A stretch of 64,000 bases of DNA, taken from positions 5,616,501 through 5,680,500 of the forward strand of contig CP126198.1 of the NCBI GenBank assembly GCA_030272155.1, written 5' to 3'. Position 1 is the first letter of the stretch, and each line of letters opens with the position of its first letter. The notes under the pieces were generated by a model. It saw only the letters and a list, made by a program, of their open reading frames with translations, ran no database searches and was not told the DNA's origin. Below are positions 51,185-56,898 of this stretch, piece by piece. The stretch is from Tetradesmus obliquus (taxonomy: Eukaryota; Chlorophyta; Chlorophyceae; Sphaeropleales; Scenedesmaceae). The translations under genes and the position numbers were made by a program.

Positions 51185-51412
51185 ACCGCTGCTGCAGAGG
51201 ACGAGGACGACGCTGCAGCTGCTGGCAAGAAGGGCCCCCGCCAGGGCGGCATGGCACAGGCAGGCCCGGGGGGAGGTGGCGGCTACAGCAGCAACCACAA
51301 GCGCAGCGTGGATGGCATGATGCCAAATGGGGCTGCCGGGGGTGGGGGTGGTGGCAACAGGCGCAGCCTGGACCTGCCAGCGCTCAGCAGCAGCATGCCG
51401 GGCTGGAGCTGA
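19349..51412 (+). CDS. TmcB/TmcC-like multi-PAS membrane protein, 44 exons, 2152 residues
   Basis: ATG 19349, TGA 51410-51412; all borders GT-AG and every phase joins (6459 nt). Exons: 19349-19569, 19871-19922, 20387-20505, 21125-21273, 23182-23459, 23646-23923, 24606-24704, 25184-25253, 26118-26257, 26972-27088, 27370-27550, 28010-28080, 28670-28841, 29477-29629, 30269-30416, 31176-31290, 31783-31910, 33384-33601, 33888-34028, 35050-35285, 35717-35795, 36505-36724, 37969-38174, 39006-39192, 40805-40962, 41387-41428, 41647-41818, 42590-42708, 42910-43085, 43608-43655, 43949-44116, 44679-44803, 44998-45137, 45721-45921, 46255-46359, 46680-46848, 47080-47195, 47664-47774, 48611-48777, 49330-49428, 49866-49995, 50478-50513, 50808-50991, 51198-51412. 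Residues about 92-360 hold roughly seven membrane segments. A TPR-like helical region follows at about 420-600 (KVLLHSNVSFSAVVKAFRHI, LRAYARFLEDV). PAS-like modules lie near 632-735 (MFGYRKGELEGKNVSLLMP), 750-850, 855-950 and 960-1055. An acidic linker (1290-1420) precedes further membrane segments (1427-1450, 1653-1706, 1811-1868, 2022-2045) and MLSQLPPEMDVEGIIAQVV. This order matches the tiny-macrocysts protein family; a sensory or signalling role at a membrane is inferred. Exon 30 is the least certain. Confidence 0.85.
20269..20630 (+). repeat. Partial copies flanking giant-gene exon 3
   Basis: A diverged copy at about 20269-20345 (TGTTTGTGCTGCTGGTGTAC) precedes the intact exon 20387-20505. 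A donor-half copy at 20588-20630 (GCCCAACAAGTGGTGAGC) follows it and runs into (CAG)n. Confidence 0.8.
21065..21124 (+). repeat. (CTG)20 abutting the acceptor of exon 4
   Basis: Twenty uninterrupted CTG units end in CTGCAG, the acceptor of exon 4 (21125). The tract takes the place of a normal polypyrimidine stretch. Confidence 0.95.
21463..21757 (+). repeat. Two donor-half copies of exon 4
   Basis: Copies at about 21463-21494 and 21720-21757 repeat GAACGTGGACTTCTACCC and GAAGGTGGGCAGCAG from the exon 4 end (21255-21285). All three donors lead into CAG repeats. Confidence 0.9.
22278..23181 (+). repeat. Array of six acceptor-half copies of exon 5
   Basis: Decoy acceptors precede AGTGCCGCCACTT at 22278, 22423, 22560, 22711, 22863 and 23038; the real exon starts at 23182. 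Each unit holds about 90-110 bp of exon 5 start (CACAGTGGCCTGCGTCTTC) and then a (CTG)n tract. Spacing is 137-175 bp and irregular. Only the last copy continues into GACCTGGGTGTTC and a donor at 23459. Confidence 0.95.
24073..24289 (+). repeat. Two donor-half copies of exon 6, one much older
   Basis: 24073-24153 is nearly identical to the exon 6 end (GTGTCGTGGCTGCGGCTGAA, donor after AAGTTCAG or CAGTTCAG). 24212-24289 is far more diverged (WEQALQ and QQAARSLAKFR against WEQALQ and QKAARSIARAQ), so copies of different age coexist. Confidence 0.8.
24458..24530 (+). repeat. Acceptor-half copy of exon 7
   Basis: ATGCCGCAGGGCGCTGGGC and CACAAGTTTG repeat the start of exon 7 (24597-24668) in diverged form. 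Confidence 0.75.
25015..25053 (+). repeat. Acceptor-half copy of exon 8
   Basis: GCGCTGGGCTGACTATGAGG and AAGGAGCTGGACCAG match the first 39 bases of exon 8 (25184 onward) with one substitution. The preceding CTGCTGCTGCAG is also copied. Confidence 0.9.
25511..26060 (+). repeat. Acceptor-half copies of exon 9 with an internal 53-bp minisatellite
   Basis: Copies start at about 25511, 25857 and 25991 (GGGCTGGCTCGCTTCCC, CACATGGTGCT, TTCCTGGGCAGC) before the real exon at 26118. Between the first two lies a 53-bp minisatellite (25593-25840, units at 25593, 25646, 25699, 25752, 25805) made of exon-derived TTCCTGGGCAGCGTGGCC plus intron sequence. Confidence 0.95.
26330..26491 (+). repeat. Two donor-half copies of exon 9
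   Basis: About 26330-26376 and 26443-26491 repeat CTGCAGGCGGCCAAGAAGC and GAGCCAAGCTGGCTGGACAG with the GTGCGG donor. The second copy lacks three bases (AAAGCTGG for AAGAAGCTGG). Confidence 0.9.
26731..26840. other. Palindrome and (TCAC)n tract in intron 9
   Basis: CCAGGGGC at 26742-26749 and GCCCCTGG at 26753-26760 form a perfect 8-bp stem with a 3-base loop. They are bordered by GGGTGTGG and CCACACACACCC, which extend the pairing imperfectly. A (TCAC)n microsatellite follows at about 26816-26840. It could be the trace of an inserted element, but no element ends are recognisable. Confidence 0.5.
27571..27659 (+). repeat. Near-pure (CTG)29 in intron 11
   Basis: About 29 CTG units with one TTG interruption lie between exon 11 and its donor-half copy (27703-27763: GACAAGACATACCAGAC, GTGCTGGAGCGCTACCC). 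Unlike most tracts, it is not directly followed by an acceptor. Confidence 0.9.
28271..28669 (+). repeat. Three acceptor-half copies of exon 13 with TTTGACCA tracts
   Basis: Copies near 28271, 28409 and 28544 (GAAGCCGACAAGCT or GAGGCCGACAAGCT, then CTGAGCCTGATGGAGACC) precede the real exon at 28670. The spacers are built of repeated TTTGACCA and TTTGACC motifs rather than CTG. Confidence 0.95.
28881..28988 (+). repeat. (CTG)n tract in intron 13
   Basis: About 33 CTG-type units with GAC, TTGGTG and CTC interruptions end in CTGTAG, the first decoy acceptor of the exon 14 array. Confidence 0.9.
28989..30015 (+). repeat. PAS exon 14 with four acceptor-half and three donor-half copies
   Basis: Decoy acceptors start copies at 28989, 29102, 29227 and 29358 (GTGCTGCTCAAGATGTTTGG type). 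The intact exon is 29477-29629. Donor-half copies follow at about 29700-29764, 29828-29889 and 29952-30013 (GGCTACCTGCGCAAC, CTGGACAAGACGCAGGAG type). Each upstream copy soon meets a stop, so using it would truncate the protein. Confidence 0.95.
30160..30856 (+). repeat. Partial copies flanking exon 15
   Basis: The acceptor-half copy at 30160-30206 (GCAGATGGCGGCGCTC, TACGTGTTCC) is interrupted by an inserted TAGTAGTAT. Donor-half copies at 30551-30631 and 30775-30856 repeat GCCATGTTCATGGGCGTGAT and AAGCCTGGATCATGCC or AGGCCTGGTTAATGCC with a GTGAG donor. A short scrap recurs at about 30917. Confidence 0.9.
31062..31583 (+). repeat. Partial copies flanking exon 16
   Basis: The acceptor-half copy at 31062-31115 (AACGCAGGCGGCAGTCATGC, GTGGACGCGCACTTC) is upstream. 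Donor-half copies at 31390-31440 and 31535-31583 (GGCGGCCACTC, GCTGGCAGTGGAC) are downstream. The following intron piece with TTTGACCACGCTTTGAC is copied as well. Confidence 0.9.
31921..32046 (+). repeat. Telomere-like stretch and donor-half copy of exon 17
   Basis: 31921-31966 contains GTAGGGTTTAAGG and GGGTTTAGGGTT. It lies between exon 17 and its donor-half copy at 31976-32046 (GTGGCACTGACACACCAGTA, GACATCACCATCGAGATGGG). Confidence 0.85.
32265..33383 (+). repeat. Higher-order array of acceptor-half copies of exon 18
   Basis: Longer copies begin near 32272, 32515, 32662, 32896 and 33146 (CACTGATGCGCAGCGCCTG, GAGCACCTGATGGTCAC, AAGGGACGCATCTGTTA). They alternate with short copies near 32411, 32803, 33040 and 33290 (GGCACGGACACGCAACAG type). 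The alternation of long and short copies shows amplification of a composite unit. The intact exon starts at 33384. Confidence 0.95.
33626..34451 (+). repeat. Partial copies flanking exon 19
   Basis: Acceptor-half copies near 33626-33690 and 33751-33830 (GGGCAGCTGCCGTGCGGGTG) precede exon 33888-34028. Donor-half copies near 34096, 34205 and 34404 (GTGAGGGAGCAGGGCGAGGA, ATCTTCATCGTCAAGGT) follow, each leading into CTG repeats. Confidence 0.95.
34684..35511 (+). repeat. Partial copies flanking exon 20
   Basis: Acceptor-half copies near 34684-34745, 34791-34880 and 34942-34992 (CACCTTCC, CCAGCCGCCGGCTCTCCCTC) precede exon 35050-35285. A donor-half copy at 35421-35511 (GGGGCGCAACGTGTCGGAGT, GTGCACAAGTGAGTG) follows. 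Exon 21 has a similar acceptor-half copy at 35622-35655. Confidence 0.9.
35963..36504 (+). repeat. Five acceptor-half copies of exon 22
   Basis: Copies near 35963, 36088, 36171, 36284 and 36395 repeat GTGATCCAGGCCAACATGCT and GGCCAGCCGCACCAAGGCCG with variable divergence. The intact exon starts at 36505. Confidence 0.95.
36838..37164 (+). repeat. Donor-half copies of exon 22
   Basis: 36838-36989 (GAGCACGAGCCCGACGAGGC, GCTGAGATGCTGATGGGCGT) and 37086-37164 (GAGATGCTGATGGGCGTGG, TGCTGCGCGCTGCACCAGCC) repeat the exon 22 end with its donor. Confidence 0.95.
37453..38416 (+). repeat. Partial copies flanking exon 23
   Basis: Four acceptor-half copies start near 37453, 37576, 37700 and 37832 (GCCCGCTGCTGGGCATATCC, CTCGCTGCTGCGCAGCCCC), each after (CTG)n-CAG. 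The intact exon is 37969-38174. One donor-half copy at 38283-38416 follows (GATGCCAAAAAGAAAGGCGC, CACATCAGCGTGCAGGTGCG). Confidence 0.95.
38570..40231 (+). repeat. Partial copies flanking exon 24
   Basis: Acceptor-half copies near 38570, 38771 and 38878 (GGTGGCGGC or GGTGGCAGC, CGCCTGGTGGTCAAGCTG) precede exon 39006-39192. Four donor-half copies near 39326, 39600, 39858 and 40108 (GGCCAAGGGCCACCC, CTGGGGCTGGCAGTGGCTGA, AAGGAGCAGGAAG) follow. Confidence 0.95.
40390..40804 (+). repeat. Three acceptor-half copies of exon 25
   Basis: Copies near 40390, 40513 and 40653 (GATGAGCTGCTTGGCGCCAA, GGCGTGACGTTTGGC) alternate with (CTG)n tracts. The intact exon starts at 40805. Confidence 0.95.
41535..42082 (+). 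repeat. Degenerate copies flanking exon 27
   Basis: An upstream copy at about 41535-41600 (GCCATCACTGCCGTGGAGGC, TGGCAACAACC) and downstream copies at about 41895-41915 and 42002-42082 (GATGCAGGCTCGGTCATGTC) bracket exon 41647-41818. Confidence 0.75.
42220..42589 (+). repeat. Three acceptor-half copies of exon 28
   Basis: Copies near 42220, 42333 and 42483 (CAGCGCCCGATGG, GCGAGGCGGGC, GAGCGACTTCAAG type) alternate with CTG-rich spacers. The intact exon starts at 42590. Confidence 0.95.
43256..43453 (+). repeat. Two donor-half copies of exon 29
   Basis: 43256-43340 and 43425-43453 repeat AGTACATCCAGGAGGTGGAC and CTGCACCGCATGGCCATCGA with the TGCAGGT donor. Confidence 0.95.
43717..43948 (+). 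repeat. Two acceptor-half copies of exon 31
   Basis: Copies near 43717 and 43837 (CAGGGTGCTGGACGCGCTGC, CATCTTCACGCAGGCTG or CATCTTCACACAAGCTG) alternate with (CTG)n. The intact exon starts at 43949. Confidence 0.95.
44292..44678 (+). repeat. Five in-frame acceptor-half copies of exon 32
   Basis: Copies start at 44292, 44373, 44442, 44523 and 44607; the real exon starts at 44679. Spacings are 81, 69, 81, 84 and 72, all multiples of three. Each unit reads YKLRDYWESNMCAD followed by a run of cysteines, and the frame stays open into the real exon. Every acceptor would therefore give an in-frame product. Confidence 0.95.
45222..45534 (+). repeat. Three donor-half copies of exon 33
   Basis: Copies near 45222, 45360 and 45479 (CCTGGGCGCTGTGCAACGGC type, then CTACGGCCTGGTGCGC type) follow exon 44998-45137 and carry the same GTGCGC donor or variants. 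Confidence 0.9.
46564..46611 (+). repeat. Acceptor-half copy of exon 36
   Basis: AACCTGAGCATATTTGGCAA and CGAGGGCGGC repeat the exon 36 start (46680 onward), preceded by CTGCAGGTG. Confidence 0.9.
47388..47547 (+). repeat. Two donor-half copies of exon 37
   Basis: 47388-47420 (CTGACCATCGTGGAACTGAA) and 47505-47547 (TTGCCTACCTGCTGACCATT) repeat the exon 37 end at 47160-47200, each with a GTGAGG donor. Confidence 0.9.
47815..48060 (+). repeat. GAGATCT-rich degenerate repeat with exon 38 donor copies
   Basis: The stretch is built from overlapping TGAGATCT and GATCTGAG motifs. It includes a copy of the exon 38 end at 47885-47922 (GAGATCTGCATGGCGCCTGA). The repeat core probably derives from GGAGATCTGTATGGCGCC in exon 38. 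Confidence 0.8.
48235..48571 (+). repeat. Three acceptor-half copies of exon 39
   Basis: Copies near 48235, 48375 and 48520 repeat GCAGGCGCTGCGCAAG and GGCTGCACGACATGCAGCGC or variants. The intact exon starts at 48611. Confidence 0.95.
48743..48958 (+). repeat. 84-bp tandem repeat across the exon 39 donor, 2.6 identical units
   Basis: Units start at 48743, 48827 and 48911 with TTCCAGAATGCTGACCTGGC. Each contains GTGTTCTTCAGGTGAGCC, the exon 39 donor. I see no difference between units, so this duplication must be very recent or homogenised. Confidence 0.95.
49100..49528 (+). repeat. Partial copies flanking exon 40
   Basis: Acceptor-half copies near 49100 and 49193 (GACTGCCTGCGCAAGGAC, CAGGCCAGCTAT or AAGGCCAGCTAT) are followed by ATCAATGTCTCCAAAATGC type intron and CTG tracts. 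The intact exon is 49330-49428. A donor-half copy lies at about 49500-49528 (ACGGCCTGGACGCCATGGCC). Confidence 0.9.
49601..50330 (+). repeat. Partial copies flanking exon 41
   Basis: Acceptor-half copies near 49601, 49707 and 49783 (TTCATGCAGGAGACGCAGCT or variants) alternate with (CTG)n tracts, including about 18 units at 49636-49689. The intact exon is 49866-49995. Short donor-half copies near 50055, 50187 and 50308 carry GCATGCAGCTGGCAGACAAG or a variant. Confidence 0.95.
50514..50807 (+). other. Intron 42, apparently created by tandem duplication
   Basis: The first 65 bases of the intron align without gaps to the first 65 bases of exon 43 (GTGCGCATTGTGCACG against GTGCGCGTGGTGCACG, then GCGCTGAGCCTG in both). 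They translate as VRIVHVAVSALSLL against VRVVHEAIFALSLI. Exons 42 and 43 were therefore probably one exon, split when a CAG|GT-containing stretch was duplicated. Confidence 0.75.
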
Positions 51413-51720
51413 GCAGTAATGCACGCCTGGAGCTGGAGCTGGTGCTGAGGAAGCAGTAGCAGCCTGCCAGGCTGGAGCTAAGAAGTACTGCTGGGCTGGA
51501 GCTGGTGCTGTGATAGCAGCAGCAGCAGCAGCAGCAGCATGCCAGGCTGGGGCTAAGCAGTACTGCAAGGCTGGAGCTAGTGCTGAGGTAGCAGCAGCAG
51601 CAGCAGCAGCAGCAGCATGCCGGGCTGAAGCTGAGGCTGGGGCTGAGGTGCTGAGGCAGCAGCATTATGCTACTGGCAGCAGCAGCAGCAGCAGCAGCAA
51701 GCCGGGCTGGGGCTGAGGCT
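51413..51720 (+). repeat. Tandem copies of the last codons and stop in the 3' UTR
   Basis: AGCATGCCGGGCTGGAGCTG (51390-51410) recurs in diverged form near 51463, 51537, 51614 and 51695 (for example AGCATGCCAGGCTGGGGC), separated by (AGC)n tracts and GGAGCTGGTGCTG units. They continue the downstream-copy pattern past the stop codon. Confidence 0.85.
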
Positions 51721-53700
51721 GGGGGCTAGGGGTCAAGCTGGGGGTGGGGCTGGGGCTGGTGCTACAGGCGCAGTGGTAACCTGGCAGTGATTGCAGTGCT
51801 ACTGGCGACGGCAGCAGCAGCAGCAGCAGACTGGGATATGTGGTCAGCAGCGCATGCATGGCAGAGCAAAGTCTGCATGAGCGTGGAGCGCTGCTGCTGG
51901 TGCTGATGTTTGAAAGCAGGGCTGCGAGCGCAGCTGTTGCTGCGGCTGCTGCTGTGGTTTGAGCTGCAGGGTTTGCAAAGCAAACAGCAAGAATTGTGCC
52001 GACACAGACTTCTGTCCTGTTGATGGCTGACTGTTCGAAACTTTCGATAGTATTGAAGATTGGTTGGAGTGTGGTCAGGTGTGGATGAGCCAGCGCCACT
52101 TGGTGATCCACTGTGGGCATTTGTGCAAAGCAGCAAATGCGGTATGCGTGCTGTGTGCCGGGCATGATCACAGGCGCAACTATGAAGCTGCAAAGCATGT
52201 GGAAGCATAGCATATGAAAGTTTTGAATGGATGAGGTGGGTCGGGCACTGCCTGACACCCTTGTTGGGTGTATGGTGGGGCATATGTGTAGAATCTCAAG
52301 TTCATGCATGCGCCACGGCGGTGCTCAGTGCGGCATAGCAGCGTTTCAGAACCACTTCAATTGCACACCATACTTTGACGCTGTCACGGCGGATGTTTTC
52401 AGTCTAGGTTTGCTTTATCAGAGTAATTGCAGCCAAGTAGGCAAAGCCGCCAACTGGGTTGATGGCAGACGCTTGCTTGAATAGCCGCGGCGGATGTAAC
52501 ACATGCCCAAAACTGTCACTTTTATACACAGCACTGTTGGAGGCCCGGCGCAATGGGCAGCTGCCCAGCAGCTGCTGCTTCTGCTGTTGCACTGTTTGCT
52601 GGGGCTGTGATGACAGCACAGCGCTGAATGTGCAGAAGCCGGTGGTAACAGAAGCTCGAAATGACGCCAGAAGTAACGCCTGCATGTCCTGCTGCCTACG
52701 CAGCACCGTAGGGATATATGGCCATTGCTATGTAGCAGTATACCGTATACCATATGCAGTATACTGCATCTGTGTTTGGAAAACGTATGCTCCCACGGCT
52801 GTCAGACATAACCAAACTACTTGAAGACAAGTACGTTGTTGGTCAGTTACATTTGCCGGCAAAGCTTTGTCATCAGATGCCAAGATGGCAATGAAACCTG
52901 CCAGCCGTGGAATACTGCTCAGGAAAAGGTGACAACTCACCTTGGCGCATGGGCGCGCAACTTGCCGACAACAGCCTGTTGTTCAGCCTGAGTCTGAAAT
53001 GAACATGAAATGTCTGCCTCAACAACGCCAGCGACATATGATGAAATAAGGTGCTTAATCACAACTTCAAAAGATGAAATAAGGTGCTTAATCACAACTT
53101 CAAGTCAGAGGTGTCCTCACAAGATGTACCACTAGTTGTGCTTTTGCTGAGTCACCAAGATGCAATACAGCGCCTGATGCGGCATAATTTCAAGCCAGAG
53201 TTGCCATGCCATACCACCGATTTGCACACTTCAGTGCAAGATGGCAAGCAGCGCTGCATCGGCTTATTATCATAGCATGTTCCATACATAAGCCCACAGT
53301 GTTTATCCAAACTACTTGTTTGACGGCACCAGAAGATGCACCTGCCGCTGCTGCTGCTACTGCTGCTGCTGCTGCTGCTGCTGCTTCAGCACAGGCCTTC
53401 CCATCTGCTGCCTGTGCATTACTCCTGCAGGAATTGGTCTGCTGTGCGCTTGCAGGTGCAGCTTTTCAGACACCGCTTGGGTTGTGTTTGCTTGGTTGGT
53501 TACTTAGGCGGCTGCAGAACGTCAAAAAACAGCAGCGGCAGCAGCAGCAGAAGCGCATTGTTGTTTGCATTCAGTGTCATTATGTGGCAGCAAGCAGCTG
53601 CACACCAAAAACTTTTTCCGAGCTGCTTGCGTGCTGTGCTAGCTTCATACACATGCAAGATGTGCATGCTGCTGTTCACGTCAACAGGACACCTGCAAAT

Positions 53701-53705
53701 TTACA
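53701..53705 (-). terminator. TGTAA poly(A) signal candidate, secreted protein gene
   Basis: TTACA on the + strand, about 50 nt past the proposed stop at 53752-53754. The short distance supports both the signal and the last exon. Confidence 0.4.
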
Positions 53706-53751
53706 CTCATCCTCACCAAGAGCAGCTCAGCAGATCCAGCTTTGCCGCATT

Positions 53752-54378
53752 CTAGCCCATGCAAATCCCCGAAGCTGTGCTGCTGCTGCCAGCAACAGAC
53801 CATGCCTGTGCACTCAACTACCAACCAATTAACCAGAACAACAACCCCAAGACAACACTGCCGCTGTGCCTCACCTTCGCACGCGATGCCGTCAGCAGTC
53901 CTCACAGAGCCCGCCGGACACTCCACGCACTGCCCAGGCACCAAGTTAAACCTCTTAGCCGCAGGTGCAGGCAGGAACTTGTTACGTGGCACCTTCTGCC
54001 CTGCTGCTGCCACGATGGGCTCCTGAACCAGCACCACTCCAGCATTAGTAATGCGCAGGCCGGAGGCTGGGGTCAGCGGGACCTGGTTAGGCCCGCAGGC
54101 AGCGCATGTGAAGGTCTTGGCGAGGCGCGTGGCGCCGCGGGCAGTGACGCGGGTGAAGGTGGACTCTTGCCTGCCGAAGCCGGCGGCGCATTCTGCAGCA
54201 GCAGCAGCAGCAGCAGCAGCAACAAGAGACAGCAGACGGCAGCAGGCTAGTTTTGAGGTTTAAGGTCTTGGCGAGGCGCGTGGCGCCGCGGGCAGTGACG
54301 CGGGTGAAGGTGGACTCCTGCCTGCCGAAGCCGGCGGCGCACTCTGCGGCAGCAGTGTGAGGCAGAAGCAGCAGCAGC

Positions 54379-54467
<89 letters not shown>

Positions 54468-55434
54468 GAAAGATAAGTGACACGCGTGAAGGTGGACTCC
54501 TGCCTGCCGAAGCCGGCAGCGCACTCTGCAGCAGCAGGTGAGGCAGCAGACGGCAGCAGGTTAGTATGGAGGTTTAAGGTCTTGGCGAGGCGTGTGGCGC
54601 CGCGGGCGGTGACGCGTGTGAAGGTGGATTCTTGCCTGCCGAAGCCGGCGGCGCATTCTGCAGCAGCAGCAGCAGCAGCAGCAGCAAGAAAAATAAGTGA
54701 CACGCGTGAAGGTTGACCCCTGTGCATGCATATGCAGTCACCTGGCCGGCACATCAGCAGCTTCCCGTCAGAAGTGACGCTGGCACACACCAGCTGAACT
54801 TGTGAGATGATAAGGTTACATGTAGCCAGCTACTGGCTGAAGGGTGACTCACCACAGCGGCCCATGGGTGGCCTGCCATGACATCAGCAGCTGACTGACA
54901 AGAGTGATGCTGGCACAGAACAACTAAACAAATGTGAACAAAACGACGATGAAAAAGTCAAGGTACAGCTGCTGCCGTGTCAAACTCACCGCAGCGGCCC
55001 ATGGGTGGCCTGCCCCTCACGCTCCTGGTCACCATGGAGTAGCCAGCCTGGCACGCCACGCAGCTCGGCGCAACAGCCATGCCTTTCGCATCAGCTGCAC
55101 CAATGCCGCTCTCAGCTACATCAATTGCCTCTGCCTCATCTGCTGTCAGCAGACCCCTGGCAGCAGGTGCTGCTGTTCCTGCTGCGCCAGATGCAGCGGC
55201 AGTGCCTGCCTTGGCTGCCTTCGCAGCAGCACGGGCCTGGCGTGCCTGCACCTTGGCTTGCTTTTCGGCTGAGAACTTTGCTGCTGCTTCCCTGATGTTG
55301 AATGCAAATGGGACGCACTGCGCGCAGCCCGGGATCGAGCTGCAGTCCATGACGCCATTGCCGTAGCTCTGTGCAGCAGCAATGCCCAGCACTGCTGCCA
55401 GGCACGCCAAGCATAGTGCGACAGCGCGCGCCAT
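53752..55434 (-). CDS. Secreted cysteine-rich protein, 4 exons (last exon tentative)
   Basis: Exons in transcript order: 55434-54990, 54798-54742, 54192-53875, and probably 53774-53752, giving 843 nt (280 residues). The first 22 residues (MARAVALCLACLAAVLGIAAAQ) form a clear signal peptide. A Cys-rich part follows (CSSIPGCAQCVPF), then an Ala/Lys/Gln helix-prone stretch, then CVACQAGYSMVT. Exon 3 gives ECAAGFGRQESTFTRV and ends with CVECPAGSVRTADGIACE. The CxxCxxG-like spacing resembles EGF/GCC-type extracellular repeats. The acceptor of exon 2 was chosen because only TTCAGCTGGTG keeps the frame. Secretion to the wall or surface is likely; no enzyme motif is visible. A TTACA (TGTAA on this strand) lies at 53701-53705, about 50 nt after the stop. 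Confidence 0.7.
54250..54662 (-). repeat. Three acceptor-half copies of exon 3 of the secreted protein gene, with a long CTG tract
   Basis: On the minus strand, copies near 54662-54577, 54532-54485 and 54347-54263 repeat TGCGCCGCCGGCTTCGGCAG and the threonine/arginine-rich segment. All precede the intact exon 3 (54192). Between them, 54367-54467 is about 33 CAG units on the + strand (CTG on the sense strand) with one TAG interruption. A donor-half copy of exon 1 lies at 54849-54888. Confidence 0.9.
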
Positions 55435-56647
55435 GACCGCTGATGTAGTTTGTCGTAGGTGATTTGAAGTTGAACGTCGAGTCGCTGCTAGTGAGAGCCT
55501 GCAGACAGCGTGTCACCCAATCAGGCAGGTGAAGGAAAGCATGTAGACGCCAATGAGGTGTTCAGAGCAGGCCACGACTCCGCTATTAGATGCAAAATTT
55601 TACTGTCACTGATCTCTAATGCAGCTGTAGCTGGTGGTAGCTGGGCTAGAACCTGGCAAGAATTGGTTGCTTGACACCGTTGCAATCGACGATCAAGAAG
55701 CCCTGATCAAACAGCATGCGAATATTTTGTTTGTTTATCTGCATGCTACGATTAGCTGAGGCTTCGCTGCACAACCTTCGTCGGCAAGCACATCGCACTG
55801 TTTCGCATGATTTCATGTTCGTGAACGCACCTGCGAGGAATCCAATGAGCGAAGTATGAATTGTTTTAGTGTCCCTGCGTATTAATGAGCATGTACGGTA
55901 GGTTGTGTTACAGGTGATATATCGCGCTTGAGGGCACCAGCCGACAATACGTTGACACCGCTGTTGCCTGGTCTTCGATCTCCGACCAGCGTACTAAAAC
56001 TTTATAAAATAAATTCAACAATCTAGTCTGGTTCAAGTCATCAGCAGCTTGGTTGCACCCTCCATGCGTTTGATGTACATTTACGTAACCAGCTGCTGCA
56101 ACTTCATTGACGATCACACGCATACCTCCTTTTTAATAAACCAAGCAGACAACAAATGCAAAATTCTTGATCTTGCATTATTCATACATGGTGTCACTGT
56201 TGTGTTGCTGCTGGATCAACAGCATGCTGACCGCACTGCAGTGCAGGTGTGCCAAGCCTATCGTGTGCGAGCTTTTACGCAAGGTTGTTGCCCATTTCCA
56301 TCTACCCTGAACATTGCTTGCACGCTTGCTTGGAGGGTGTTGGTCATGAAATCTACTTCAACTTCTTGACAAACATTCAGGTTGCTGCACAGCTGCAGTG
56401 CGTTGACTGACAGGCCTGGCAGCAGCTGCCAATGCAGCTGTAGCTGAAGACCTCTATAATCAAGTAAACCTTCTGAATGATTAACCTACTCTAGGAAGCA
56501 CAACTCACCGGTGTACACGATCACAAAAGCGTTGGCTGGTGATGGTCGCATCCGAGCTGCTGCCTGAACCTGACGCCCCTCTGACCTGCACACACTGCCA
56601 AACCTGCATAACGCCTCAGGGCTGACCCCATTCCTCAACAAGCAAAC
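55435..56647. other. Divergent intergenic region
   Basis: About 1.2 kb between two divergent genes, with no supported gene. A+T content is higher than in the genes. TTTATAAAATAAATT lies at 56001-56015, but it is more than 600 bp from either start codon. No CTG arrays are present. Confidence 0.5.
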
Positions 56648-56857
56648 ATGCATTTGAATCGGTCTGAAATATCGTCGCGTATCAGCGTTCCTTTTACGAC
56701 CAATAGGAGCTGCAGGATGAGAGCACACATGCCATACGGCCAGCAGCGGACCTTCAAGCTATGTTGCACGCAAACGCATGCAATAGTCAAAACTACTGTT
56801 TTTCGTGGCAGACGCGCTCCTCAATGTGCCTGCTCTCCTGGGCATGGAGCAGCAGCT

Positions 56858-56898
<41 letters not shown>

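Larger units (their letters stand above)
51413..53751. other. Convergent intergenic region after the giant gene
   Basis: Beyond the 3' UTR copies I see no supported gene. Features are a TGTAA at 52495-52499, a GTATAC-rich inverted repeat at about 52734-52770, and a 34-bp tandem duplication (53040-53104, GATGAAATAAGGTGCTTAAT twice). A CTG-rich stretch lies at 53344-53385. Confidence 0.5.

Noticed and set aside
19349..51412. Assembly error as the source of all exon copies
   Set aside because: Copies differ by many substitutions, have different breakpoints and occur in several genes on both strands. Error could explain only identical units such as those at 48743-48958, which should be checked.
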